Virus record (IMG/VR): IMGVR_UViG_3300014720_000063
Coordinates: 1 to 40,859 of that record
Origin: a virus
Strand: one strand, 5' to 3'
Length of the DNA stretch: 40,859 nt
Both the position numbers and the translations under genes were made by a program. The notes under the pieces were generated by a model that was not told the DNA's origin, did no database searches, and saw only the letters and a program-made list of their open reading frames with translations. Of the stretch, positions 1 through 7,635 are shown one piece after another; position 1 is the stretch's first letter, and each line of letters begins with the position of its first letter.

Positions 1-75
1 AATAAGCCGTGCTCTATATAATTCTTCTTTAAGAATTTGTATGTGTCTAGGGTTTTTGAAATCAAAAATTTTCAT
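1..75 (-). CDS. Partial ORF, N-terminal 25 residues only
   Basis: The ATG at 73-75 overlaps the TGA of the upstream Dps-like gene by 4 nt (ATGA), which indicates translational coupling. The frame stays open to the window edge. The visible residues begin MKIFDFKNPRHIQILKEEL and are charged and helical looking. I do not recognise the family from this fragment. The coupling suggests it belongs to the same virion-type operon. Confidence 0.6.
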   Translation of the reverse strand, partial: MKIFDFKNPRHIQILKEELYRARLI

Positions 76-446
76 GATAAGTTTTCCAATTTATATATTG
101 TTGAATAAATTAAATCTTTAAATGCATCTAACTGATTGATAATATTTGTATCTTCTTTTGGAATTTTTGCATATGCTCGTTCAACAAACATTGCCAATGC
201 TTTAAAATATTTAAGTGCGCCATCCGGAGTATATTCATCAAATCGTTCTGCAGGTTCATATCCCATAACAATTCCATGTTTTCCTTGATGCGTTTCAACA
301 AGCGTATCAATCATATTTGGTATAGCATCATAATATGCATTCAAAGCCATGTGTGCAGCAAATGATCCAGGACCGGTAGTTTGCCAATGAAATATATGCG
401 CTTGATCTCTAGATGCCATTAATGTAGAAATTAATTTTTCAAACAT
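72..446 (-). CDS. Dps/ferritin-like small protein (DUF5856-like)
   Basis: This is a 124-residue, all-helical protein. Residues 17-55 carry the pattern H-x2-HW...F..H.A...YY..I..MID.LVE, which resembles the first helix pair of Dps/ferritin-like proteins, where His, Asp and Glu sit near a metal site. Many T4-like phages carry a related short protein of unknown role (DUF5856). Metal binding or DNA protection is inferred from fold resemblance only. It lies just downstream of the large peptidoglycan hydrolase gene (23-nt gap) and overlaps the next gene by 4 nt. The start is preceded by an AAAAAGGAT stretch. Confidence 0.6.
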   Translation of the reverse strand: MFEKLISTLMASRDQAHIFHWQTTGPGSFAAHMALNAYYDAIPNMIDTLVETHQGKHGIVMGYEPAERFDEYTPDGALKYFKALAMFVERAYAKIPKEDTNIINQLDAFKDLIYSTIYKLENLS

Positions 447-469
447 TCATATCCTTTTTATAATAATTA

Positions 470-2383
470 TTACATTCCATTGATATACGATATATTTTTA
501 GTATCAAATTGTTTTTTTAAATTTACATTCACTACTCCAACATGTACGTGATCATAATGATTTCCTCCAACATTTGATTGCCAAATAATTTGTACACGAT
601 ATCCATCCGATGTATAAACATTCAAATATTTTCCTATATACGGTGCCCACGAATCAATATTAGATCCAGCATTTTTTGCTATAGCAATTGCAAATTTAGT
701 AGCCGCTACATTATCGCCATTAAATGTACTATCCACAAAAAAATCTGCAGCATACGAAATAATATTATTATTATAATGTTCAGAAACGCCGCCGCTTTTT
801 GTAGTTTTACGTGCACGTTTTTGTGATCGTGCAATCCAATTTCCTGCAGGAAGTATGGAAATTAATTTAGGTAATGAACCGCCCCAGTCGCCATTATATC
901 CTCCGCCGCTTGTGCTTTGTAATCTTCCGCCGGAAGAAAAATAATCATCTGCAGCGCTTAGCGTAACTGCACCTAATAACGCTAAACGACCAATATCTTT
1001 GACGGGTTCAGTTACAACATCTTTACCTTTATTAATTAAATTAAAAACATCCTCTCCTGATCTAGACGTATATTTATTTAAATCATAGTCTTCAATAAGT
1101 TTAATTAACGTATCGGCATAACTATTAGATACCCCCGCATATCCTCCATCTTGTATTGCAATTGCCCAATTTTTGTAATCACTAATAGGGTAGTTAAATG
1201 CATCTGCATACCTAGATGATTTTAATACTTTAGAATGATCTTCAAAACTATCTAATATATCATCATATACGCGCCACGTTGCAGGTTTACCATCAGATGC
1301 TATTAATTCTATACAATTGCTAAATCTGCCACATTTAACTCCAAAATAGTTATTATATTTATAAGCTAATTCAGATTTACCCCAACCACTTTCTAATGCT
1401 GCTTGTGCCATGGTTATACTAGCAGGAATTCCGTGAGTTGTTTCCTGATCCTTTGCTGGCTTGGCAATAAGATTAAAAAATTCCTGAACTGATCTTGGTA
1501 TTTTTTTATACTTATTTTGTTTTTTATTGAATGATGATGAACTTGTTATATCAACTTTAGCTTTTTGTAATGCAACTAAAGTTTGCTGATCTACAATATC
1601 ATTTGCATTTAATCCGGTTTTCATCTTGAATGTACTGAGTGCAATAACTGTAGTTTTTCCGAACTTTCTATTAGATATTTCGTTTTGATTTATATCATAT
1701 CCTAATTCAACTAGTTTGCTTTGTATTGCAGCTACATGGCGATTTGAATCACCCGGTTTCAATAAAATTTTAGTGTTACGATCATCTTCAATACGATCTT
1801 CTTCGGAATCAATGCTAATAGATGGATCAATTTCTTTAATTATCTGAAGCATTTGATTGTATAAAACTTTATGAGCTTCTCTATCTAAAGTTATACCGCT
1901 ACTATCAAAATATGTATCATCTAATAATTGATCTGCATTTAATATATAATCCGAATGTCTTCGTAACCAATTATTAACTGATACTATATTAAAGTGTGGA
2001 CGATTAATTTGTTTTTCAAATTTAGTATCGATAAATTTATTTGTTGGCAACGTTGATATTACGACTGGTATATCGTATTGATGACATTGATCAATTATTT
2101 TTCGATATGCTGTAACAACATCATCTAATCCAACATTTTTAATTTCATACAAACCTCGCGATATTATAACAACCAAATCATAATATGTTGAGATTGATGC
2201 ATTTGCTAATTCTTGTAATTCATATATAGAACCTTTGTCTGCACTGTATATATCACCAGTACAAATTCTACGAGATATTAATTCTCTAGCAAATCCAATA
2301 CGGCGGTGACGATTATCATCAGTAATAAACAAAATATTAAGTAATGATTCGTTACCTTCTAATATTTGTTTTAATCGTATCAT
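470..2383 (-). CDS. Multidomain peptidoglycan hydrolase with head-targeting-like leader
   Basis: This 637-residue protein appears to have four parts. Residues 13-185 look like an SGNH/GDSL-type hydrolase fold, ending in a D-x-x-H element at 168-171. Residues 205-275 form a peptidoglycan-binding module (PGDSNRHVAAIQSKL). Residues 298-440 are a GH73-type glucosaminidase, with the likely catalytic Glu331 in QAALESGWG and the FGVKC element. Residues 485-620 contain SEH...AAD and HYDHVHV, which resembles the metal site of LAS/M15 peptidases, although His-Asp spacing is longer than usual. The N-terminus MIRLKQILE|G matches the leader shared by other proteins here and an (L/I)-x-E prohead-protease site. 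It could cut the cell wall during entry or lysis; packaging in the head is inferred. Confidence 0.8.
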   Translation of the reverse strand: MIRLKQILEGNESLLNILFITDDNRHRRIGFARELISRRICTGDIYSADKGSIYELQELANASISTYYDLVVIISRGLYEIKNVGLDDVVTAYRKIIDQCHQYDIPVVISTLPTNKFIDTKFEKQINRPHFNIVSVNNWLRRHSDYILNADQLLDDTYFDSSGITLDREAHKVLYNQMLQIIKEIDPSISIDSEEDRIEDDRNTKILLKPGDSNRHVAAIQSKLVELGYDINQNEISNRKFGKTTVIALSTFKMKTGLNANDIVDQQTLVALQKAKVDITSSSSFNKKQNKYKKIPRSVQEFFNLIAKPAKDQETTHGIPASITMAQAALESGWGKSELAYKYNNYFGVKCGRFSNCIELIASDGKPATWRVYDDILDSFEDHSKVLKSSRYADAFNYPISDYKNWAIAIQDGGYAGVSNSYADTLIKLIEDYDLNKYTSRSGEDVFNLINKGKDVVTEPVKDIGRLALLGAVTLSAADDYFSSGGRLQSTSGGGYNGDWGGSLPKLISILPAGNWIARSQKRARKTTKSGGVSEHYNNNIISYAADFFVDSTFNGDNVAATKFAIAIAKNAGSNIDSWAPYIGKYLNVYTSDGYRVQIIWQSNVGGNHYDHVHVGVVNVNLKKQFDTKNISYINGM

Positions 2384-2438
2384 TTTTTATCCATTATATG
2401 ATTTAATTTGTTAGCTAACAAATTGTAACATTCGCATT

Positions 2439-2447
2439 AATAAATAT
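2439..2447 (-). promoter_or_regulatory. Late-promoter-like box ATATTTATT
   Basis: The coding strand reads ATATTTATT, 55 nt before the start of the 637-residue hydrolase. It is one of 13 such boxes ahead of virion-type genes. Confidence 0.4.
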
Positions 2448-2466
2448 TGTTAATACGTTTTTACAG

Positions 2467-2492
2467 TAAAAAAGTGCGCCCGGAGACGCACT
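2467..2492 (-). terminator. Rho-independent terminator
   Basis: On the minus strand AGTGCG-TCTCCGGG-CGCACT is followed by TTTTTT and then ACTGT. It lies downstream of the EF-hand-like gene. The U6-ACUGU tail recurs at two other terminators in this window. Confidence 0.85.
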
Positions 2493-2495
2493 CTT

Positions 2496-2517
2496 AAACA
2501 TTTGCCTTGAAATGTTT
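2496..2517 (-). other. Second stem-loop ahead of the terminator
   Basis: AAACATTT and AAATGTTT form a perfect 8-bp stem with a 6-nt loop, directly upstream of the terminator at 2467-2492. It may protect the 3' end or reinforce termination. Confidence 0.5.
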
Positions 2518-2536
2518 CGCCTAAGGTAGCAGGCAT

Positions 2537-2974
2537 CTATTTGCGAAATGCTTCGCGAAGTATGTATTCGTGTCCATGCAGATTGCCATTCACCCGTTTC
2601 CAAAAAGATTCAGTCATTGCATCTTTAGGTTTATTGTATGCAGCATCATATGGTTCAACGCCTGTTTCCGAGACATGAATTGAATGTGTTTCATTATCGC
2701 CATATTCATTGACATCTTCTGGCTCATACCATTTACCATCACCATCCGAATCTTGCCATCTAGGTTCATCTTCTTCATTCATATCACGTGCTGCAGATTT
2801 CATTGGTTCTTTCGTATCACCATCGTTATCTAGATCTAGAAAATCAGGCTTAGCAGCCTTAGCAGCTTCATTGCGTAGGTATTCGGCTTGCACCTCAGCT
2901 AATGTAGGTAAAGGTTTACCTGGACGTCGTTCCCACGCATATCCTTCCGATAATATATCTTTAAGCTTTTTCAT
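2537..2974 (-). CDS. EF-hand-like acidic protein with head-targeting-like leader
   Basis: The protein has 145 residues. Its N-terminus MKKLKDILSE|G fits the shared leader and an L-x-E cleavage site. Two Asp-rich loops are visible: DLDNDGDTKEPM near residues 47-58, and DSDGDGKWYEPED near 75-87. The second has the D-x-D-x-D-G spacing and terminal acidic residue of an EF-hand calcium loop. Similar FLDLDxDGD...EPM stretches occur in phage proteins of unknown function. The C-terminus is basic and aromatic. Ca2+ binding and virion location are inferred. The gene ends at a strong terminator. Confidence 0.7.
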   Translation of the reverse strand: MKKLKDILSEGYAWERRPGKPLPTLAEVQAEYLRNEAAKAAKPDFLDLDNDGDTKEPMKSAARDMNEEDEPRWQDSDGDGKWYEPEDVNEYGDNETHSIHVSETGVEPYDAAYNKPKDAMTESFWKRVNGNLHGHEYILREAFRK

Positions 2975-2986
2975 AGTTATCTTTTT

Positions 2987-3484
2987 CTAATAAATATCGG
3001 TTGCTTCATAAAAGAAACAAACCAAACTATAACGCGTTCCGGACTGTACTGGTAAAACTCGATGCACAACGTCACGTGTAGAAAACACAGCCAAATCAAT
3101 TTCTGGTTTAACATGTTTTAAGTGCACATTGGTATCATATTCTATATATTCAAATTCTCCACCTGTAAATGCATCATTTAAATACAATACCATGGTCAAA
3201 TCACTATTATCACGATGATAATGATCATCTCGATTTGTTTCGCACGTAACTTTATTGATCCACATATCACGCAATTCATATGCATATCCAACACGTTCCG
3301 CAACATAGCGAATTGCATTAACAGCAAACACAGGATATTGACTTGCTGCAATGCAGCGTCGCTCATAAAAATTCTTGCGTGTCAAATCCGGCGTTTCCGT
3401 AACAACAAAATCATCAAGCAATTGATGTATAGCAACATGTTCCGCAGCATCAAATAAATTTAATTTTTTTTCAATCCAAATCAT
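2987..3484 (-). CDS. 2-oxoglutarate/Fe(II)-dependent oxygenase (prolyl 4-hydroxylase-like)
   Basis: The protein has 165 residues. It shows the double-stranded beta-helix ligand set: H90-x-D92 in HYHRDNSD, the distal H141 in VVHRVLPV, and Arg151 in GTRYSLVCFF, which would bind 2-oxoglutarate. The FTGGEFEY strand is typical of phage and bacterial P4H-like enzymes. Such enzymes hydroxylate protein or nucleic-acid side chains with O2 and 2-oxoglutarate; the substrate cannot be read here. It lies 12 nt upstream of the EF-hand-like gene, and a late-type box at 2989-2997 lies inside its 3' end. Confidence 0.85.
   Translation of the reverse strand: MIWIEKKLNLFDAAEHVAIHQLLDDFVVTETPDLTRKNFYERRCIAASQYPVFAVNAIRYVAERVGYAYELRDMWINKVTCETNRDDHYHRDNSDLTMVLYLNDAFTGGEFEYIEYDTNVHLKHVKPEIDLAVFSTRDVVHRVLPVQSGTRYSLVCFFYEATDIY
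2989..2997 (-). promoter_or_regulatory. Late-promoter-like box ATATTTATT
   Basis: The coding strand reads ATATTTATT, 14 nt before the start at 2974. It overlaps the end of the upstream oxygenase gene. Confidence 0.45.
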
Positions 3485-3532
3485 ATTAGTACGTTAGTAC
3501 GCCCGTTTATGTTATTGTTATATAGCGTCCTT

Positions 3533-4663
3533 TCAGGACTCCTTTCGTGTAGCGATGCCGGTGCGCACCAACCAAAGACCCGCCGGCCGATCCAGCACCC
3601 GATATCCCGCAGTGGCAATACGAGACATATTTGCTGCTAACAAGGCGCGATATATGCGTGTCTTTTGTTGCTCTTTCGCCCCGCTGCTAGTGTCTGACCC
3701 CGTTATGTCGATTGAGGCAGGTTGCCATTGTGTTGCAAAGTCTAAGAGGGCTTCCAGCACGGTGCTCATGAGACGCAGGTAATTGACTTGCCCCGCTGCC
3801 GCGCTACGTGAATGCGCCACAGTATGGCCTTGACCGTCTTGGGTAGGCGTCAGCATGGCAAATGCCCATTGTTGGTGTCCTTGGTCCACCATTGCTAGTG
3901 TGATGCGTTGCCCATCTGCTTGGAATTGAGTTTCTCGGTGTCCTTCGTCATGCAGCTTCCATGCAAATTGTGTGGCATAAGGTGTCACCCCGCCTAAAGT
4001 TATTTCTGTTAAAATGGGTTTCAATTTAATTGCATGTTCGGATGGTCCATTACTTGGAAGATCTTCCCAATCTTGCATGTTGCTCATGTCGGGCCCGGGA
4101 AATGCTGTGGAATCTATAGGCAGCGTATAACACACCATCCATTCCATAATGTTACCCGGGTCAACCTTAAGGCGAACGGGCCCTTGCAGATTGGGCTTGT
4201 CTTTCGTGTGTTTAAGAATGATATTTGGGCCCGGAGTCCCGCCCATACTGCCTCTACGATCGATCTGCCAACGCTTAGCGTCATCAGCTTCTGCAAGCAT
4301 TGGTATTGTGATTGTTACATCGTACGTACCTTTGTTGACTCGACTAGTAATTGCAACGTTGGCAATGTCGGGTCGCAGCGGTTGATCCTTTAGCCATGGA
4401 TTGCATTCGCATATCAACACGTTGAATATTTGATGCAAGGTATCTCCACTGCCGCGATCCGCATGCGATATAGCCCATCCGCTGGCTGGACCTGTATATG
4501 CAAGTCGAAATGCAGCATTAGATTTTTCAATATCGATTTTGGGACGTACGCGACCATCGGCCGTTTTTCCCCCATCCCAATTGGCTTTGGTTTCCGCCCA
4601 ATGTGCACAGGATTTCCAAGATTCACCCGTCCATTCCATCAACAATTGCTTTAATCGTATCAT
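3533..4663 (-). CDS. Unknown 376-residue protein with head-targeting-like leader
   Basis: I chose the ATG at 4663 rather than an upstream in-frame start. It gives MIRLKQLLME|W, matching the shared leader, and sits 3 nt behind an ATATTTATT box. The protein is about 376 residues. I recognise no family. It is rich in Trp, His, Thr and Gln and looks mixed alpha/beta, with a helical C-terminus (KEQQKTRIYRALLAANM). The last third of the gene is visibly more GC-rich than its AT-rich neighbours, which suggests separate acquisition. Packaging in the head is inferred from the leader only. Confidence 0.65.
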   Translation of the reverse strand: MIRLKQLLMEWTGESWKSCAHWAETKANWDGGKTADGRVRPKIDIEKSNAAFRLAYTGPASGWAISHADRGSGDTLHQIFNVLICECNPWLKDQPLRPDIANVAITSRVNKGTYDVTITIPMLAEADDAKRWQIDRRGSMGGTPGPNIILKHTKDKPNLQGPVRLKVDPGNIMEWMVCYTLPIDSTAFPGPDMSNMQDWEDLPSNGPSEHAIKLKPILTEITLGGVTPYATQFAWKLHDEGHRETQFQADGQRITLAMVDQGHQQWAFAMLTPTQDGQGHTVAHSRSAAAGQVNYLRLMSTVLEALLDFATQWQPASIDITGSDTSSGAKEQQKTRIYRALLAANMSRIATAGYRVLDRPAGLWLVRTGIATRKES

Positions 4664-4666
4664 ACT

Positions 4667-4675
4667 AATAAATAT
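4667..4675 (-). promoter_or_regulatory. Late-promoter-like box ATATTTATT
   Basis: The coding strand reads ATATTTATT with only 3 nt before the ATG at 4663. If this is a -10 box, the transcript would be leaderless or nearly so. The same arrangement occurs at 34106 and 36996. Confidence 0.5.
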
Positions 4676-4725
4676 CGGTTTCCGTAACTTTACGATCGTA
4701 AAGCTCCTGGAAACGAGACGATTCG

Positions 4726-5172
4726 TTATTTTCGTACATAGGGTTTCAATAAATCCTCTATAGTTCGTTGTTTGGATGCATCCCAATCTGCTGCTTTGAT
4801 GGTAGAATTTACCATATCGCCGGTCTTGGCTCGTACTCCAGCACCATAAACTCGCACTTCGACCACATTGTTTTCTGGTTGTTCATAATCCGTTAATATT
4901 GTAATTCGTACTTGATGTGTTAATGATTCCGGAAATTTCGCCTTCCATCCTTCCCCATATGACCAAATTTGGAATGTTGGATCATCATATGTCCCAACAA
5001 CAGCATCCTGTGGTTTTCTTCTTGTGCTACTTTGTAGTTCGAGCTTGTGTGTTTTAACATAATTGCGTGCCCATTGGTCGAGCTCCAGGCCTTGTTTTTG
5101 AATGGGGTCTGTTGGAAGATCTCCATTTTCTGTTAAATATTGTTTCCAGAGTGTTAGGTATGTTCTTTGCAT
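4726..5172 (-). CDS. Unknown 148-residue protein with a possible L-T-E leader site
   Basis: The protein begins MQRTYLTLWKQYLTE|NG. The YLTE end resembles the T4 internal-protein leader and an L-x-E cleavage site, although the residues differ from the M-I-R-L-K group. The remainder is mixed alpha/beta, with a basic stretch (KLELQSSTRRKP) and a C-terminal RTIEDLLKPYVRK helix. I do not recognise a family. A late-type box lies 44 nt upstream. It may be another head-packaged protein. Confidence 0.6.
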   Translation of the reverse strand: MQRTYLTLWKQYLTENGDLPTDPIQKQGLELDQWARNYVKTHKLELQSSTRRKPQDAVVGTYDDPTFQIWSYGEGWKAKFPESLTHQVRITILTDYEQPENNVVEVRVYGAGVRAKTGDMVNSTIKAADWDASKQRTIEDLLKPYVRK

Positions 5173-5216
5173 TATTGTTCCTATATTATAGATTATCTAA
5201 TAATAGATATACTAAT

Positions 5217-5225
5217 AATAAATAT
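5217..5225 (-). promoter_or_regulatory. Late-promoter-like box ATATTTATT
   Basis: The coding strand reads ATATTTATT, 44 nt before the start at 5172, at the low-coordinate edge of the G-rich intergenic tract. Confidence 0.4.
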
Positions 5226-5301
5226 ATGACACCGTCATATTCAATAAAGAGCACCTATATAGCAAAAAATCTCCCCGTGCGAGAAAAACATATATAACCT
5301 C

Positions 5302-5400
5302 CCTCATCTAGATGGGGGTGCCCTACCCCTTTAACGAAACCCTCCCCACCCCCCCTATTTGACCCCTATTCACCCCCCGTTTACACCCCCCCATGCCCCC
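5302..5400 (-). other. G-rich intergenic tract (C-rich on the + strand)
   Basis: The 5173-5447 interval holds no gene that I can support. On the minus strand it has a series of G runs of 3 to 7 nt separated by short A/T-rich loops, in the pattern expected of G-quadruplex DNA or RNA. The tract follows directly after the terminator at 5403-5428 and precedes the late-type box at 5217. It contrasts sharply with the AT-rich surroundings. Confidence 0.7.
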
Positions 5401-5402
5401 AT

Positions 5403-5428
5403 AAAAAAAGGGGGGCTATTGCCCCCCC
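5403..5428 (-). terminator. Rho-independent terminator with G6/C6 stem
   Basis: On the minus strand a run of G, then CAATAG, then CCCCCC is followed by TTTTTTT. It ends the small gene at 5448-5681. Confidence 0.85.
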
Positions 5429-5447
5429 TTGTCGACCCCTTGGTTCT

Positions 5448-5681
5448 TTATACCGACTCGCGTAATGCTTCGCGTATCTCTGTGGCAGCTACATTGTCTG
5501 GATGACTTAAGTCGGACTTAATGCTTAGGGCTTCCATCAATTGATATATGCCTGCCCACTTACCTCTTAGACGATCGGTTAATGTATCTGCTTCGCCATA
5601 CCATTTTGCAGCCAGCATGTAACTTAAATATGCTTGGGCTTCTCGGTTTTGGATCTCTTGGATCATGTTCTTCTTTGTCAT
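5448..5681 (-). CDS. Small unknown helical protein, 77 residues
   Basis: The protein is predicted to be mostly helical and mildly acidic overall (KNMIQEIQNREAQAYLSYMLAAKW). It has no recognisable family. It has its own promoter of the TTGGAT class (variant TAGGAT) at 5710-5738 and an AGAGAGAGACA leader before the ATG, as in the other small genes up to 10.8 kb. It ends at a strong terminator, so it is probably a single-gene transcript. Confidence 0.75.
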   Translation of the reverse strand: MTKKNMIQEIQNREAQAYLSYMLAAKWYGEADTLTDRLRGKWAGIYQLMEALSIKSDLSHPDNVAATEIREALRESV

Positions 5682-5709
5682 TGTCTCTCTCTTTTAATTA
5701 ATAATAATA

Positions 5710-5738
5710 AAGATAAGAAATATATTTCAATTATCCTA
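5710..5738 (-). promoter_or_regulatory. Early-type promoter (TAGGAT-N17-TATCTT)
   Basis: The -35 is TAGGAT (5733-5738) and the -10 is TATCTT (5710-5715), with 17 nt between. It is a variant of the TTGGAT family, with A-tracts just upstream. Confidence 0.65.
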
Positions 5739-5767
5739 ATCTTTTGGTAACTTTTTTTACAGCAGAA

Positions 5768-5791
5768 ATCCGACGCCTTTCGACGCCGGAT
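5768..5791 (-). terminator. Stem-loop with GAAA tetraloop after the AAA ATPase gene
   Basis: ATCCGGCGTC-GAAA-GGCGTCGGAT forms a 10-bp stem (two G-U pairs) and is followed by TTCTG. The U-run is weak, so this could be a terminator or a 3'-protecting hairpin. Confidence 0.55.
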
Positions 5792-5813
5792 CCTGGTTTG
5801 AGAGATATACGTT

Positions 5814-6764
5814 CTAAGCCGGGATGATTTGTTCTGCAATCATCATCTTGGGATTCTCAAAGCCCATTGCACATATGCGGGCTGCCTTGATAAAGCTACG
5901 GAGGTTAATCTCTACTCCATCAAACTCTTCATCGAGCTCCTTCATCAACTGCATTGCCTGCTCCTTAGCTGGCATCGGGATGCGACGCTCCATTGTCGCC
6001 ATCAGCTGTTCCATTCTAATAAACATCTGGTTTGTTGACAAGGCAACATCACTTACAAAGCTGCGTGAGCGAATTGCTTCATCAAGTTTGCTTTGGTTGA
6101 TGTTGGAGATAAAGATGATGCGCCCGGTAAACTCAAAGTGACGTGGCACTTCATTGCCATACTCATCCTTGAGCGTCTTTGTGGAGATGTAACTAATCTT
6201 GCGGGTGTCATATGAATCCAAAGCCGCTTTGAGGATATTCACTGCATCATCGTCTTTGAATATGGAGTCGCAATCATCCAACACAATAACCTTGTCGCTA
6301 TTCTCATACAGCGTAATAAACAATCCGGCCGGGGTAGCACGACCCTTGAAGTGAACAAAGTCGCTAGACTCCCTAAGGCCCAATGACTCCAATGTACTCT
6401 TAACCAAATGCGTCTTGCCGGTACCTGCGCCTCCGGTAATAACAAGTGACGGTTGAATACCACGCCCTACCATTTTAGTCAGCCGCTCAATGTTTGCAAA
6501 CATCTCCTCCGGGTCTTGTTGCTCTTTAGCATGCATAAAGGACATCCTGGCTACTGGTGGTGGAGTCAATGCAACACCCATATCCATTGCTGGTACTCGA
6601 GTCACTCGGCCCGTTGTGGATACTACTAATACCTCACGGTTCTTCTCAGCATTCAATAGCTGGATGTGTCGGATGGTGTCTTTAGGCGCTATGCTACCTG
6701 TGGTTGTGTTCTTGGCAAACAACTTGCCTTTAATTCTAACTGGTTCAAAAACATTACTCGTCAT
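5814..6764 (-). CDS. AAA+ ATPase
   Basis: The protein has 316 residues. Walker A is GGAGTGKT at 111-118 and Walker B is VIVLDD at 159-164. A sensor-1-like strand RIIFISN is at 215-221 and RSRSF follows near 232-236. The first 95 residues form a small beta-rich N-terminal part of unknown role, followed by the ATPase core and a helical lid. Phage AAA proteins of this size remodel DNA or protein complexes; the target cannot be read here. The gene has its own early-type promoter and an AAAAAGAGAGATAT leader. Its position among small, individually promoted genes suggests early expression. Confidence 0.85.
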   Translation of the reverse strand: MTSNVFEPVRIKGKLFAKNTTTGSIAPKDTIRHIQLLNAEKNREVLVVSTTGRVTRVPAMDMGVALTPPPVARMSFMHAKEQQDPEEMFANIERLTKMVGRGIQPSLVITGGAGTGKTHLVKSTLESLGLRESSDFVHFKGRATPAGLFITLYENSDKVIVLDDCDSIFKDDDAVNILKAALDSYDTRKISYISTKTLKDEYGNEVPRHFEFTGRIIFISNINQSKLDEAIRSRSFVSDVALSTNQMFIRMEQLMATMERRIPMPAKEQAMQLMKELDEEFDGVEINLRSFIKAARICAMGFENPKMMIAEQIIPA

Positions 6765-6788
6765 ATATCTCTCTTTTTAATTTATATA

Positions 6789-6817
6789 AAGATAAGGAAT
6801 AAATCAATGCGATCCAA
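6789..6817 (-). promoter_or_regulatory. Early-type promoter (TTGGAT-N17-TATCTT)
   Basis: TTGGAT lies at 6812-6817 and TATCTT at 6789-6794. GGTTGGATCGCATTGAT is shared with the other early promoters. An A-rich tract with phased A runs lies upstream (6820-6855). Confidence 0.75.
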
Positions 6818-6856
6818 CCGAATCGCAAACTTTTTTAAAAATTTTTTTGGATTTTT

Positions 6857-7084
6857 TTACTTGCTATAAACTTCCTCATAGAAGCTCCGAAGCATCTTGC
6901 CATGCTCGGTACGCACATAGTCTCTGCGCAATTTGAATAGATACTGTAAGCACCTGTTATAGGTCCAAAACTTCTCTACCGATTTGTTGGTGTTGGTGTT
7001 ATAGAATCCTTTTGGGTTCTCGCCATATTCTGCTTGGAGTGCTTGAACAATCTCCAACTTGCTATTAAATACTTCTTGTAACAT
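6857..7084 (-). CDS. Small unknown basic protein, 75 residues
   Basis: I chose the ATG at 7084 because it follows AAAAAGAGAGCAT, the leader seen before most genes here. Longer in-frame starts would run through the hairpin at 7108-7129. The protein (MLQEVFNSKLEIVQALQAEYG...) is helical and basic toward the C-terminus (KLRRDYVR). No family is recognised. It has no TTGGAT promoter of its own and is probably cotranscribed with the gene at 7149-7523. Confidence 0.65.
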   Translation of the reverse strand: MLQEVFNSKLEIVQALQAEYGENPKGFYNTNTNKSVEKFWTYNRCLQYLFKLRRDYVRTEHGKMLRSFYEEVYSK

Positions 7085-7107
7085 ATGCTCTCTTTTTACG
7101 TCCTTAA

Positions 7108-7129
7108 GGGCCGACATTTCTGCCGACCC
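7108..7129 (-). other. Intercistronic stem-loop with GAAA tetraloop
   Basis: GGGTCGGCA-GAAA-TGTCGGCCC forms a 9-bp stem with two G-U pairs. No U-run follows, so it is more likely an RNA-processing or stabilising element than a terminator. The core GGCAGAAATGTCG recurs in the terminator at 29736-29760. Confidence 0.55.
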
Positions 7130-7148
7130 TGGACTGAGAGATATATCT

Positions 7149-7523
7149 TTATTGATCCTCGGAGCTGTCATCGCTCGCATCCTCATCCGCTGTCTCCTCA
7201 AATATGTTTTCCAATTCCTCGCGTATGTTATTAACTATACTATCCGTGTCGATACGCACATCCACCAATTCGACGGTGTTGTTGTAATTCAATTCAAACT
7301 CTGCATCGTCAAAATCAACTATGTCGCGGGTGCGCAAATTGCAAATTGCATTATCAACAATGTCCATTACCTTGCCAAACGACTCCTCATTTAATAGGAA
7401 CGTCTTGCTTTCGACTTGCTCCGCCTCCAACTGCTGGATAAGGGCAATCACTTTGTCAATGTCAACTTGTGAAGATAACGTCTTTGCTGCTTCTAACTGT
7501 GCTACTAATTCTACTTTTTTCAT
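7149..7523 (-). CDS. Acidic coiled-coil-like protein, 124 residues
   Basis: The protein begins MKKVELVAQLEAAKTL and is rich in Glu, Asp and Val. Its last 20 residues are strongly acidic (EETADEDASDDSSEDQ). The first half is probably helical or coiled coil. An acidic tail of this kind can mimic nucleic acid or bind basic partners, but no family is recognised. Its promoter is at 7575-7603, and the transcript would carry an unusually long A-rich leader of about 50 nt. Confidence 0.7.
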   Translation of the reverse strand: MKKVELVAQLEAAKTLSSQVDIDKVIALIQQLEAEQVESKTFLLNEESFGKVMDIVDNAICNLRTRDIVDFDDAEFELNYNNTVELVDVRIDTDSIVNNIREELENIFEETADEDASDDSSEDQ

Positions 7524-7574
7524 CTCTCTTTTTTTTTTGGTTTTGTGGGACTATTCCCTTTTTAATTATACTTA

Positions 7575-7603
7575 AATTTAAGAAAAAAATCAATGCGATC
7601 CAA
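7575..7603 (-). promoter_or_regulatory. Early-type promoter (TTGGAT-N17-TAAATT)
   Basis: TTGGAT lies at 7598-7603 and TAAATT(TA) at 7575-7580. It drives the 124-residue acidic protein. Confidence 0.75.
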
Positions 7604-7635
7604 ATCTTTTTGCAACTTTTTTGCAAAAAAGTTAT

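Noticed and set aside
2415-2603. Minus-strand frame of 62 residues across the terminator
   Set aside because: It overlaps the end of the EF-hand-like gene and both stem-loops; it has no leader and an unlikely composition.
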